Shown: positions 8,558 through 16,256 of the stretch, piece after piece
Numbering within the stretch: the stretch's first letter is position 1
Layout: each line of letters opens with the position of its first letter
Assembly: GCF_003412465.1 (NCBI RefSeq)
Contig: NZ_QTJV01000018.1
Location: 1 to 64,000, forward strand
Reading direction: 5' to 3'
Length of the DNA: 64,000 nt
DNA from: Chitinophaga silvisoli
GTDB lineage: Bacteria; Bacteroidota; Bacteroidia; Chitinophagales; Chitinophagaceae
The notes under the pieces: generated by a model
Databases searched by the model: none
Seen by the model: only the letters and a program-made list of their open reading frames with translations
What the model was told of the DNA's origin: nothing
Translations under genes and position numbers: made by a program

Positions 8558-9061
8558 ATGGATATCAGACAAATACTACCGACTGACTTTAACCCTGCCT
8601 CGCGGGTTTGGATATATCAAAGCAATCGCCCGTTTTCTGAAAAAGAGCAGGCTGAGATTGCAGAACAACTGGATCAGTTCACCGCTCACTGGCAGGCACA
8701 CGGTGCGCCTGTGAAAGGTTGGGCCAAACTGCTGTTCGAACAGGTGATCCTGGTGATTGCGGATGAAACCGATACGCATGTAAGCGGTTGCAGCACCGAT
8801 AGCTCTGTCAGGGTGATCAAGAGCCTGGAGCGTCAATATTCTGTGAATCTTTTCGACCGCCTCTTGCTGGGCTTTGTATTGAAAGAGAAACTGCAGTTGC
8901 TGCCCATGATGCAGATCCCATATGCGCTGGAAAAAGGGTATATAGATGAAAATACTATTTACCTGAACAATACAGTGCTGACATTAAAAGAATTAGAAGA
9001 AAACTGGCTGTTGCCGTTAAAGAATAGCTGGCTGGCAAAGAAATTTGCGATTGCACAGTAA
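8558..9061 (+). CDS. Conserved Bacteroidota protein of unknown function (often mislabelled ABC transporter ATPase)
   Basis: A 167-residue cytoplasmic protein without signal peptide or membrane segment. I recall proteins of this kind in Bacteroidota databases as ABC transporter ATPase, but I see no Walker A, Walker B or LSGGQ motif, so that name is not supported. Visible traits are a conserved-looking ADETDTHVSGCSTDSSVRVIK stretch near residues 71-91, with His and Cys, and a Leu-rich C-terminus. It has its own promoter 4 nt upstream, and a tandem duplication begins inside its last codons (9044). The function is unknown. Confidence 0.8.
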   Translation: MDIRQILPTDFNPASRVWIYQSNRPFSEKEQAEIAEQLDQFTAHWQAHGAPVKGWAKLLFEQVILVIADETDTHVSGCSTDSSVRVIKSLERQYSVNLFDRLLLGFVLKEKLQLLPMMQIPYALEKGYIDENTIYLNNTVLTLKELEENWLLPLKNSWLAKKFAIAQ

Positions 9062-9193
9062 ATGGCAGGGTGCATGCATGGCAGGTAGCATTGCTATGCA
9101 CAGCCCATGGAATTTACATTTGCGATCGTACAGTAAATGGAATGGCGCATGCATGGTAAGTAGCATTGCTATGCACAGCACATAGCATTTATG
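9044..9193 (+). repeat. 75-bp tandem duplication covering a CDS 3' end
   Basis: Two imperfect 75-bp copies (9044-9118 and 9119-9193) differ at roughly a dozen positions. Copy 1 begins in the last codons and stop of the preceding gene (TTTGCGATTGCACAGTAA), and copy 2 repeats that tail (TTTGCGATCGTACAGTAA). A decayed third piece (TTTGTACAGTAA) lies at 9218-9229. Each copy contains the short palindromes GCATGC and AGCATTGCT. Confidence 0.9.
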
Positions 9194-9243
9194 CATGTAT
9201 GGTAGGCATAAATTCCTTTGTACAGTAATGAATTCACAAAAAC

Positions 9244-9270
9244 GGGCAGCATCACCAGCTGCCCATTTTT
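9244..9270 (+). terminator. Hairpin terminator abutting the next start codon
   Basis: A 7-bp perfect GC stem (GGGCAGC at 9244-9250, GCTGCCC at 9258-9264) is followed by ATTTTTATT. It would end transcripts from the gene at 8558. It finishes only a few bases before the ATG at 9277, so it would equally lie in the 5' leader of the zinc-ribbon gene. Confidence 0.7.
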
Positions 9271-9276
9271 ATTGTT

Positions 9277-9636
9277 ATGAATGTGATTGCAATAGATGTA
9301 GACATCATCTGCCCTGTCTGTTCCCGTAAAGCTGTGTTATCTGCTGACTGTGAGATCACCGGGTATATGTTCCGACCCAAAAAGATTACTGGCAAAGCTT
9401 CCTGTATACATTGCGGATATAGCCATCCAAAACTAACGGTGGTGAATGCAGATTTTTATTACCAGTTTCCGGTGGGAGACAGGATGTTTTATGCGAGGAA
9501 TAAAGAGAATCTGATCGCACTGAGAGATTTCTTTAAGGAACATAGCAAATGGGATGATGCATCTTGCCTGGATTTCCCTAAGACATTTTATGTGCATAGA
9601 GATGAAATTGTCAGGAAGATAGAGTCGCTTTTATAA
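9277..9636 (+). CDS. Small zinc-ribbon-like protein, unknown function
   Basis: A 119-residue protein with two CxxC pairs (CPVC at 13-16 and CIHC at 43-46) spaced like a zinc ribbon, followed by an aromatic-rich segment (DFYYQFPVGDRMFYARNKENL). No catalytic motif is visible. The start is crowded by the terminator hairpin of the previous gene, and no -7 box fits between them, so expression may depend on read-through or on an upstream promoter that I cannot see. The stop codon is part of a short tandem repeat (9624-9680). A role in nucleic-acid or protein binding would be a guess. Confidence 0.72.
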   Translation: MNVIAIDVDIICPVCSRKAVLSADCEITGYMFRPKKITGKASCIHCGYSHPKLTVVNADFYYQFPVGDRMFYARNKENLIALRDFFKEHSKWDDASCLDFPKTFYVHRDEIVRKIESLL

Positions 9637-9680
9637 AAGTGACTGGTTTATAAAAGCGACTGAGTTATAAAAGGGACTTT
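9624..9680 (+). repeat. 17-bp tandem repeat starting at a stop codon
   Basis: Units GTGACTGGTTTATAAAA (9639-9655) and GCGACTGAGTTATAAAA (9656-9672) follow a 15-bp version, GTCGCTTTTATAAAA (9624-9638), that holds the last codons and stop of the zinc-ribbon gene. A fourth piece, GGGACTTT, begins at 9673. Confidence 0.8.
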
Positions 9681-9798
9681 GTTGTTTGCAATTTAAATTT
9701 CATTTCAAAATACGCCGGCATTCGGCAAGGCCCTGCAGTCGACATCATTAAATTCAAAATGATATACCTGCATTTTATTCCTGAATAATAAAATATCT

Positions 9799-9806
9799 TA
9801 TATTTG
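9799..9806 (+). promoter_or_regulatory. -7 box (TATATTTG) for tRNA-Gly
   Basis: A perfect TAnnTTTG match 18 nt upstream of the mature tRNA 5' end. Confidence 0.55.
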
Positions 9807-9824
9807 GATCCCTTGTTAAAATAA

Positions 9825-9900
9825 GCGGGAATAGCTCAGTTGGTAGAGCGCTGGTTTCCCAAACCCGAGGTCGCGGGTCCGAGTCCCGTTTCCCGCTCCA
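9825..9900 (+). tRNA. tRNA-Gly (anticodon CCC)
   Basis: The acceptor stem GCGGGAA/TTCCCGC is perfect and the CCA end is encoded (9898-9900). The anticodon loop TTCCCAA gives CCC, reading GGG codons. Two departures from the norm are visible: the T-loop reads TCCGAGT, with C at position 55 where nearly all elongator tRNAs have U (pseudouridine), and the anticodon stem CTGGT/ACCCG has a U28-C42 mismatch. The D-loop keeps GG. The convergent gene ends 4 bp away. Confidence 0.93.
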
Positions 9901-9903
9901 TTT

Positions 9904-10524
9904 TTAATTCAAGGATGCTGCATACAGCTCCGCAGCCTTCATCCTCAGTTCAAAATTCTCTTCACCTGGCATATACGCGTTATTCAACATTGCCATCACA
10001 TAGATCAATTTAGGATTTGGTACAATCCCATTTTTCAGATCCGCCTTCCAGTCACGCCCCTCTGTTGCATATGCATCACGCATTCTGCAGTAGATCGTAT
10101 CACAGATGTTATCTGACAGCCATTCAGCTCTTGCATAAATGCCTGTCAGACTACCAATCAATTCTCTTTCTTCTATTTCCTCCGGTGTATTCTTACCATA
10201 AAACATCATCAGGTAGATTGTAAATGCTGCAAAGGCCAATGCTACAATAAGCCATGCAGCCATACCTGAACCTGATGCAAGGGCGAAACTACCAATCGTA
10301 AGTCCGATCATCCACATACGGCCATAACCAGCCAGTACACTGGTATTGTTCAACTTCATGTAGATGCCTTTGCGGGTGCCGAAACCAGATTCTGTTACTA
10401 ACAGGGAATCACCTTCTACAGGAAAGAGTGGCAGGAAACAAAAATGTGCAAATTTGGTTTGGATCTCCTGGCCATTATAGCTTTTTACGCCGCCGAGATA
10501 CCTGGTTCCATAAATAAAAAACAT
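9904..10524 (-). CDS. Hypothetical membrane protein with two helices
   Basis: A 206-residue protein. The N-terminus (FIYGTRYLGGVKSYNG) resembles short beta-rich N-domains of Bacteroidota membrane proteins that start FxxGxR. Two hydrophobic helices follow at about 70-88 and 90-108, then a soluble, helical, acidic C-terminus. No catalytic motif is visible and the function is unknown. The gene stands alone; its stop lies 4 bp from the tRNA-Gly 3' end on the opposite strand, leaving no room for a terminator between them. Confidence 0.75.
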   Translation of the reverse strand: MFFIYGTRYLGGVKSYNGQEIQTKFAHFCFLPLFPVEGDSLLVTESGFGTRKGIYMKLNNTSVLAGYGRMWMIGLTIGSFALASGSGMAAWLIVALAFAAFTIYLMMFYGKNTPEEIEERELIGSLTGIYARAEWLSDNICDTIYCRMRDAYATEGRDWKADLKNGIVPNPKLIYVMAMLNNAYMPGEENFELRMKAAELYAASLN

Positions 10525-10703
10525 AGGGATAAGGTTTTTTGGGTTATAGGGATTAAAAATATATTGTCCGCTTACAGCTTAAACCGGGTGTAATATTAAT
10601 ATTTATTTTCAAGTATTAACAAACTGATTTGAACCGCCAAATGGCTGTAGGCAGTCATTTGGCGGGTATCTATCTATAAAACAAATACTTAGGATGGAAA
10701 AAA

Positions 10704-11912
10704 TCAGGCTAATGCAGCTGTCTTTGCTGTCCGCATTCTTACGACAGCTATCACCGCACAGGTCAGGATTGCCGACATGACCACATAACGCAGGGACATA
10801 TCGGGTGCGGTCGTCATTTTGCCCGTTGTTGACAATACATAGCTGGCGAAGGAGGTTACCACGTACACCATGCCGCCCATCAGGCCACTAGCCAGTCCTG
10901 CATGCTGCGGAAACACCAGCATACTATGTGTAAACAGATTGTTGAACAGGAATCCTGAACAGATGTGGATTACAAATGCGAACATAACAAACCACCACAA
11001 CTGATGCATTACAAATCCTGTTGCCAGCAACATCGCCGTAAGTATCAACTGTGTAAACCCTGCTATCATCAGTTTCCTGTTGAATTCAAAATTAATCAGG
11101 CGCTTGCTCACGAGCCCTCCTATCATCCAGGAGAAACCCAGGATGAGGGTACAATAACCAATCACGACTGAATTGTAATGGTAGCTTTTTTCGATTACAA
11201 AAGGGCCTGCAATGTTGAACACCATCACGACTGAATAACTTAGTCCCAGGATCACGATACCTAATAAGAAAGTACTGTTGGTGAGCATATGCGCATAGTT
11301 ATCGCGGATCTTCTTCAGCTCCAATGGTTTCTTGTGCACCAGCGTTTCCCCGCTGAAACACAGTTCCAATACAAACATGATACACGCATAGATGGCCAGG
11401 AAATAGAAGTTAGCCTCCCAGTTCAGATACTTCTGTAAGAACCCACCTAAGAAAGGCGCTACAATAGGCCCAAGGGACCAGGTAATGGTGAGATAACTCA
11501 AATAATGCTTACGCTCCTCCCCTTCATACAAGTCCACGAAAAATGCGCGTTTGCCCACGATCACAAATGCGGTGGCTATACCCTGTACCACACGCAGGAA
11601 ACAGATCAGCGGTATGCTGTGGGTAATACCAATTAATAAAGAAGACAAGACCAATACACCCAAGGAAATCACCGCCGGCTTGTACCTTCCCAGGCTATCC
11701 AGCAGGCTGCCGACAAACATCTGGGAAAAACCATAACTCATGAAAAAACAGGTCAGGGTCAATTGGATCTTATCAGCTGATACCCCCAGATCCTTTGACA
11801 TATCCGGAAATGAAGGCAAATAAATGTCTGTAATAAATCCCGACAAAGGGATGCAAATGAACGCTAATACCGTCGCAAACCTCTTTCTGGCTGCCGATGC
11901 ACTTTGTAACAT
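10704..11912 (-). CDS. MFS multidrug efflux transporter, Bcr/CflA type
   Basis: A 402-residue protein with about 12 membrane helices. The opening LAFICIPLSGFITDIYLPSFPDM matches the first helix of the Bcr/CflA drug:H+ antiporter family, and GSLLDSLGRYKPAVI is the MFS motif A loop between helices 2 and 3. It probably exports drugs or small metabolites across the inner membrane. It lies 76 bp downstream of an AraC-type regulator on the same strand, which suggests control by that regulator, but a separate -7 box (11936-11929) precedes it. Substrate unknown. Confidence 0.88.
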   Translation of the reverse strand: MLQSASAARKRFATVLAFICIPLSGFITDIYLPSFPDMSKDLGVSADKIQLTLTCFFMSYGFSQMFVGSLLDSLGRYKPAVISLGVLVLSSLLIGITHSIPLICFLRVVQGIATAFVIVGKRAFFVDLYEGEERKHYLSYLTITWSLGPIVAPFLGGFLQKYLNWEANFYFLAIYACIMFVLELCFSGETLVHKKPLELKKIRDNYAHMLTNSTFLLGIVILGLSYSVVMVFNIAGPFVIEKSYHYNSVVIGYCTLILGFSWMIGGLVSKRLINFEFNRKLMIAGFTQLILTAMLLATGFVMHQLWWFVMFAFVIHICSGFLFNNLFTHSMLVFPQHAGLASGLMGGMVYVVTSFASYVLSTTGKMTTAPDMSLRYVVMSAILTCAVIAVVRMRTAKTAALA

Positions 11913-11928
11913 ATCCTAAATTTGACAA

Positions 11929-11936
11929 CAAAATTA
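11929..11936 (-). promoter_or_regulatory. -7 box (TAATTTTG) for the MFS gene
   Basis: A perfect TAnnTTTG on the minus strand, ending 16 nt before the ATG at 11912. This indicates that the transporter can be transcribed apart from the upstream regulator. Confidence 0.55.
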
Positions 11937-11988
11937 TAACAGCTGATAAAATCTGCCGTTGGAAGAATCAAAGCAATAATTGCAAAAA

Positions 11989-12918
11989 TCAAATATGCGC
12001 GATTCTGGTGCTCTGTCTATAATGTAAAGGAGTGGTTCCCGTAGATTTCTTAAAGAAGTTATTAAAATGCGCTGGCTCCTCAAACCCAAGGCAGTAGCCA
12101 ACTTCTGAGATATCCCATTGCGTATTCAGCAATAATGTCTTGGCTTCCTCGAGAATGCGGGACTTAATAATAGATGTGGTCGTATTGCCAGTTGTGCTCT
12201 TAATTACATAATTCAAATGATTCACATGTACGTTCAGGGCCCTGGCAAAGTCAGCCGCCGAGCGCATGGTCAATGGGTTTTCAGGGGAATCCAGAGGGAA
12301 CTGCTGGTGCAGCAATTCATCGAAGCCCCGGAGCAGGCGGGAAGAAGCGGACACTTCGCCGGAGGACAGGCTTGCTGCGGGTTTATCGACCAGCAGGGCG
12401 TGCATCAACAGGCAGAGCAGGTTCCGGATTGCCTCATATTTAAAGGTGTAGTCGCCATGGGCCATTTCCAGCATCTGCTCAAAGTAGATCTTTACCAATG
12501 CCAGCAGTTTATCGTCCAGGAAGATCACCGGTTCACTCCAGGCCTTGAATAAGGGGGAGCGCTTGAAGATGTCGAACTGGTAATGTTCATTGAAGAATTC
12601 CTGGTTGAAGAGGCAGTAGTAGCCATCCTGTTCGGCAGAGATACTGTTCCAGGAGTAGGGTACGGATGGACAGGGAATGAGCAGTGCAGGGCGGTCTACC
12701 AGGGTGGTATGACCATTGTAATTGAGTTCGCCTACCCCCAGGATCAGGGTAATCTTATAAAAGTCCCTCCTGTTGTAAGGGGTTTTGAAATTGCAATACT
12801 TGCGTGCGTTGACATTGAAATGAGAGATTCCTTTTCCGATATCAGTAGTACTGAAAGGGAATTGTATGTAGGACCGTTCCCGGTAAAAATCACTTAAAGT
12901 CTCCAATTGCTCGCTCAT
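11989..12918 (-). CDS. AraC-family transcriptional regulator
   Basis: A 309-residue protein. The C-terminal ~100 residues hold the two helix-turn-helix units of AraC regulators (FARALNVHVNHLNYVIKSTTG and ISEVGYCLGFEEPAHFNNFFKK). The N-terminal part (LVDRPALLIPCPSVPYSW) is a cupin-like effector domain. It is followed by an MFS exporter gene on the same strand, so it is a likely local activator of that exporter in response to an unknown ligand. The -7 box ends 4 nt before the ATG, implying a leaderless message. Confidence 0.9.
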   Translation of the reverse strand: MSEQLETLSDFYRERSYIQFPFSTTDIGKGISHFNVNARKYCNFKTPYNRRDFYKITLILGVGELNYNGHTTLVDRPALLIPCPSVPYSWNSISAEQDGYYCLFNQEFFNEHYQFDIFKRSPLFKAWSEPVIFLDDKLLALVKIYFEQMLEMAHGDYTFKYEAIRNLLCLLMHALLVDKPAASLSSGEVSASSRLLRGFDELLHQQFPLDSPENPLTMRSAADFARALNVHVNHLNYVIKSTTGNTTTSIIKSRILEEAKTLLLNTQWDISEVGYCLGFEEPAHFNNFFKKSTGTTPLHYRQSTRIAHI

Positions 12919-12922
12919 AATA

Positions 12923-12930
12923 CAAAGGTA
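12923..12930 (-). promoter_or_regulatory. -7 box (TACCTTTG) fused to an upstream terminator T-run
   Basis: TACCTTTG ends 4 nt before the AraC ATG at 12918. On the minus strand it is directly preceded by the T-run of the terminator at 12963-12931, so the end of one transcript and the start of the next share about 20 bp. Confidence 0.6.
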
Positions 12931-12963
12931 AAAAAAAGGGCTGTATTGCTACAACCCCTTTTT
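12931..12963 (-). terminator. Intrinsic terminator of the glycosyltransferase-like gene
   Basis: On the minus strand AAAAGGGG-TTGTA, a short loop and TACAG-CCCTTTTTTTT form a stem with one bulge followed by eight T. It starts 8 bp after the stop at 12971. Confidence 0.65.
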
Positions 12964-12970
12964 AATATCG

Positions 12971-13924
12971 TCAGCTTCCTGATTGCGCGAGTGGCACATT
13001 GGCCATTGGCACTATCACTGCATTGTTATATCCACTTTCAAAGTGAGAATAATCCAGTTGCTTGGTATGCCCAAGTACCCTTCTCAGCAAAGCTTTTCTG
13101 CACCATCTTTTCCAGGTCGCCGCTTTGCGTTTTAAAATTACTTTCAGCGTTTTGCTCTTTTGCACATCTTCAAGTCCTTCGTTCAGCAACTTGATGTGAT
13201 CATAAAAGATATCGTCGCGGGTAATCCTGATCAGACCATTGCAGGCCATATAGCTATACATACGCTTCTCGAACAGTTCCCCTGCATAGTAGGGATACTT
13301 TTCAGAACCATAGTTATAAAAATTATAGATATCACCCTGTAATCGCTCTGCTTCTACCAGGAAGCACTGGTCGCTGAAGCCGGTGGAGTGAATGAAGTGA
13401 TTGCTGGTCTTGATAATCTTCAGTTCGGCCTCGTAGGTGAAGTCAGTCCACATGGGGTTGGCCACAAAGATGTAGCGGTTGCGCTTCATCTCGTCTATAG
13501 CCGCCCATACCCATGCACCGCCGGCACCTTCCTGCATCATACAGTCGCAGGTAAAGTACAGCAGGTATTGTCCCTTACAGAAGTAAGCGGCTGTAAGGGG
13601 ACCTATACTATAATAGTATCCGTCGAAGAAGTCGAGCTTAAAGCTCTCCCTCGTCATATTATACTTAGCCAGTATGGCCTCCATATGGTCTTCAGCAAAA
13701 TAATAGGCATCAATCACCCCACGGTTTACGGCACTGATTGCATATTGTTCAACTGTTGCGCGATCTTTTACATTGTTGATGACAAGTATTTTCTCATAAA
13801 ATGTTACTTCACACCGATCAATCATTTGTTCCAGTCTATTCCCTTTCAATACTCTTTCCCAGTCGTTTTCATAACAATTTGTAAAAAAAGACACGGTTGG
13901 TTGGCCTCCATTGTTTTCACTCAT
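12971..13924 (-). CDS. Glycosyltransferase-like protein (GT-A fold suspected), unknown function
   Basis: About 317 residues, without signal peptide or membrane span. The pattern (VSFFTNCYENDWERVL...KILVINNV...YLLYFTCDCMMQEGAGGAW...) suggests a GT-A-like nucleotide-sugar transferase: a beta-strand opening, then a D-C-D in place of a DxD motif. This is inference; no family was recognised with certainty. The frame is open to a TTG at 13984, but I choose the ATG at 13924 because a -7 box (13990-13982) lies between the two. The C-terminal ~70 residues are Lys/Arg-rich. It is a single gene with its own terminator. Confidence 0.65.
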   Translation of the reverse strand: MSENNGGQPTVSFFTNCYENDWERVLKGNRLEQMIDRCEVTFYEKILVINNVKDRATVEQYAISAVNRGVIDAYYFAEDHMEAILAKYNMTRESFKLDFFDGYYYSIGPLTAAYFCKGQYLLYFTCDCMMQEGAGGAWVWAAIDEMKRNRYIFVANPMWTDFTYEAELKIIKTSNHFIHSTGFSDQCFLVEAERLQGDIYNFYNYGSEKYPYYAGELFEKRMYSYMACNGLIRITRDDIFYDHIKLLNEGLEDVQKSKTLKVILKRKAATWKRWCRKALLRRVLGHTKQLDYSHFESGYNNAVIVPMANVPLAQSGS

Positions 13925-13981
13925 AGAACTCTTAAATTGTCGCAGGTTGATAATTAGGTTAAAAATGTATCGTAATATACG

Positions 13982-13990
13982 CAAATATTA
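13982..13990 (-). promoter_or_regulatory. Probable -7 box (TAATATTTG)
   Basis: A 9-nt variant of TAnnTTTG with one extra spacer base. It would place the transcript start inside the N-terminal extension of the open frame, supporting the ATG at 13924. Confidence 0.4.
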
Positions 13991-14077
13991 TCATTTGTTT
14001 AACTGATTTTTAACAAACTCATGTACGCATATTTTCTAAATTCAATGTGGCAGGGCCTTTGCTCTTAAAAAAACATT

Positions 14078-14623
14078 ATGAAGCCGCTCATATTTAACAT
14101 TTCATTTATTTTTTTAATGGCGTGCTCCACTGGGAAGCATTTAGAATCAGGTCATAATGAGGATGCCATTCCATGGAGTGCCAACTATAAACTGAGCTGG
14201 GCGGATTATAAAGGAACCCCTTCACGAGACCAGGATGATCATATTGCCGCCAGGACCAATTGCCGCTTCGGCATTAAGATAAGTGGTACCCATGTCGACG
14301 TAACGAGTGAATTTATCGCTACAAGGAGTAATGTACGCCCCGGACAACAAACTCCCTCCCTGCTTGCGCATGAACAGTTGCATTTTGACCTCTGCGAAGT
14401 ATACGCCAGGTTGCTGAGGAAAGAATTAAAAAAGGCACCGCTGACGAAAGAGAATGTAGCAGCGATATCAAGAGATGCTTTTTTGAAGTATTATGATGCC
14501 TATAAGGAAAGGCAAATCATATATGACAATGAAACGCAGCATGGGCTTAATCAGGACAAACAAAAATTATGGAACGCCCAGGTCGCTGCTGCACTGGCGG
14601 ATCTTGCTGCATATGCGGAATAA
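14078..14623 (+). CDS. DUF922-like secreted zinc-protease lipoprotein
   Basis: A 181-residue lipoprotein: the signal peptide ends in the lipobox LMAC (Cys16). The body carries HEQLH (His98, Glu99, His102), a zincin-type HExxH motif, in the context SLLAHEQLHFDLCEVYARLL, and ends with YDNETQHGLNQDKQKLWN. The layout resembles DUF922 (predicted secreted Zn-dependent proteases). It probably sits in a membrane facing the periplasm. No neighbour suggests a substrate. It is a single gene on the plus strand. Confidence 0.78.
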   Translation: MKPLIFNISFIFLMACSTGKHLESGHNEDAIPWSANYKLSWADYKGTPSRDQDDHIAARTNCRFGIKISGTHVDVTSEFIATRSNVRPGQQTPSLLAHEQLHFDLCEVYARLLRKELKKAPLTKENVAAISRDAFLKYYDAYKERQIIYDNETQHGLNQDKQKLWNAQVAAALADLAAYAE

Positions 14624-14831
14624 GCATGCCTATCGATAAATGTATGGCAACCAACGATTACTCAAATTGTTGGAGCAACAAAAAAATTTACCCTCCGTTT
14701 AACATCCCAAAATCCCGGTAGTGGGTCATTTTGTATTTCATACAAAAGGCAGCCGTTCCCTGACGGACTGCATCCGGCTGTAAATACATGTCGTGGCTCA
14801 CTGTCGAATCCCTAATTTAAAACACTAAGTA
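14624..14831. other. Intergenic region with a small hairpin
   Basis: No gene is visible. One inverted repeat (CAGCCG near 14749, CGGCTG near 14774) could form a stem with a long loop. No -7 box was found that clearly belongs to the gene at 14832. Confidence 0.4.
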
Positions 14832-15686
14832 ATGCAAAGAAATCTATTATGCGCCGCTACGATTGCATGTGTAATGCTGTCCGCTATCTCCTGTAAAAAA
14901 GACGACACTGCGACCCTGCCAACAGCTTCTCTCAGTGCCACTTCGCAGACAATCAGCGAATCAGCCGGCACCGCAAGTATCACTGTTACCCTTCCTTCCA
15001 CCCAATCTACTGATGTAACTATCAAGGCTACACTGGGAGGTACAGCTATCCTGAACGGGGACTACCAGCTGAGTACAGACACGACTTTAATTATTGCTGC
15101 AGGCAGTACTTCCGCTACCTTAACTTTCGAAATCTTTGATGATGAAGTGGTGGAAAGTGATAAAACCATCAATGTATCTTTCAGCAGCACCAATGCTTCG
15201 CTGACTAATTCCACGGCGACTATTACCATTACTGACAATGACACTGACCAGTCTTCATCCGGCCTGGTATCTGAACTGACCTGGGATGCAGGTACGCTGG
15301 TGGACATGGATCTTTACCTGGCAAACAATGTAACGATCTCTGACGATGCCGTTACTGATTACACCCTTTTATCAGGCAGTACCAACAATACAGGATTTGA
15401 ATCCCTGCTGCTCAGCAATGACCTGGATGATGCGGACTACTATGTGTTAGTGTATTTTGCAGAAGGTGCAAGAGAAGTGACTTATACACTTACTAACAGG
15501 GCAGACGGCAACACTGTTTATGAGGATACTTACAACTTTACTGCTGATGAAGAAGGGGGAGCTTATTTCTATGGTCCGTTTACGAAGAGCGGGACGGCTT
15601 ATACTATTGGCAAAGCAGCTAATTCAGTATTGTGGGATGTGAAGCTGGTGGAACCGCATTGGCATAAAGGGAAGATTGCTAAGTAA
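14832..15686 (+). CDS. Calx-beta domain surface lipoprotein
   Basis: A 284-residue lipoprotein with lipobox AISC (Cys21) followed by KKDD, an acidic start that in Bacteroidota can mark surface export. Residues ~30-135 form a Calx-beta domain: SESAGTASITVTLP, a stretch of alternating beta-strands, EIFDDEVVESDKTI and the closing TITDNDTDQ calcium-binding motif. The C-terminal half (SELTWDAGTLVDMDLYL...) is a second beta-rich domain that I do not recognise. Likely a calcium-stabilised adhesin-like or scaffold protein. The stop is followed at once by a 20-bp tandem repeat. Confidence 0.85.
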   Translation: MQRNLLCAATIACVMLSAISCKKDDTATLPTASLSATSQTISESAGTASITVTLPSTQSTDVTIKATLGGTAILNGDYQLSTDTTLIIAAGSTSATLTFEIFDDEVVESDKTINVSFSSTNASLTNSTATITITDNDTDQSSSGLVSELTWDAGTLVDMDLYLANNVTISDDAVTDYTLLSGSTNNTGFESLLLSNDLDDADYYVLVYFAEGAREVTYTLTNRADGNTVYEDTYNFTADEEGGAYFYGPFTKSGTAYTIGKAANSVLWDVKLVEPHWHKGKIAK

Positions 15687-15687
15687 T

Positions 15688-15766
15688 AAATAAAGGGCCT
15701 GGATGATAAATAAAGAGGGTGGATGACAAATAAAGAGCCTGGATGATAAATAAGAGCCTGGATGCC
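15688..15766 (+). repeat. 20-bp tandem repeat (four units) after a stop codon
   Basis: Four units of about AAATAAAGAGCCTGGATGAT lie at 15688, 15708, 15728 and 15748 (the last 19 bp); a partial fifth starts at 15767. The array begins 1 nt after the TAA of the Calx-beta gene, and each unit contains an in-phase-capable TAA. Confidence 0.88.
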
Positions 15767-15851
15767 AAATACAACACACTCAGGAGGGTTAAAAACTTTC
15801 ATGGTGATAATTTCTTAAAACTGCTGACATACTGTTGTCACCCCACCGCCT

Positions 15852-15859
15852 CAATTTTG
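15852..15859 (+). promoter_or_regulatory. Probable -7 box (CAATTTTG), leaderless arrangement
   Basis: CAATTTTG differs from TAnnTTTG only at the first base and ends 4 nt before the ATG at 15864, the same spacing as at 8546 and 12923. Confidence 0.45.
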
Positions 15860-15863
15860 CGTT

Positions 15864-16256
15864 ATGGAAACACGCAATATAATCAATAACTACCTGCAGG
15901 CGCTCATTGCACGCAACCTACATGTGATGCAAAGCTTATTTGCAGATGAGGTAGACTGGTACATTCCCGGTAACCAGGCCGTTGCTCCATGGCTGGGCCG
16001 CAGAAAAACCAAAGCAGAGGTTATCGATTTCTTTCGCCTGCTCTGGAAAGAGACGATTCCTATTGCCGCGGAAATCGACCATATTTTTATTGATGGAAAA
16101 AAGGCGGTTATTGCAGGGGATTTCAAAACAGGTATGCTAAGAACGGATAAAATTTGTGATTCATTGTTCTTTGTCCGGATCACTGTCGAAAACGGGTGTA
16201 TAGTAAAATATCATTTGCTGGAAGACAGTTATGCCGTGGTACAGGCATTGTCATAA
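15864..16256 (+). CDS. SnoaL-like / NTF2-fold protein
   Basis: A 130-residue protein with the typical opening of the SnoaL-like NTF2 superfamily (IINNYLQALIARNLHVMQSLFADEVDWYIPGN) and a closing segment GCIVKYHLLEDSYAVVQAL. Members range from polyketide cyclases and isomerases to non-enzymatic ligand binders; nothing here decides between them. Monocistronic, probably leaderless. It is convergent with the lysozyme gene, and copy 1 of the dispersed structured element fills the gap between them and probably ends both transcripts. Confidence 0.82.
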   Translation: METRNIINNYLQALIARNLHVMQSLFADEVDWYIPGNQAVAPWLGRRKTKAEVIDFFRLLWKETIPIAAEIDHIFIDGKKAVIAGDFKTGMLRTDKICDSLFFVRITVENGCIVKYHLLEDSYAVVQALS

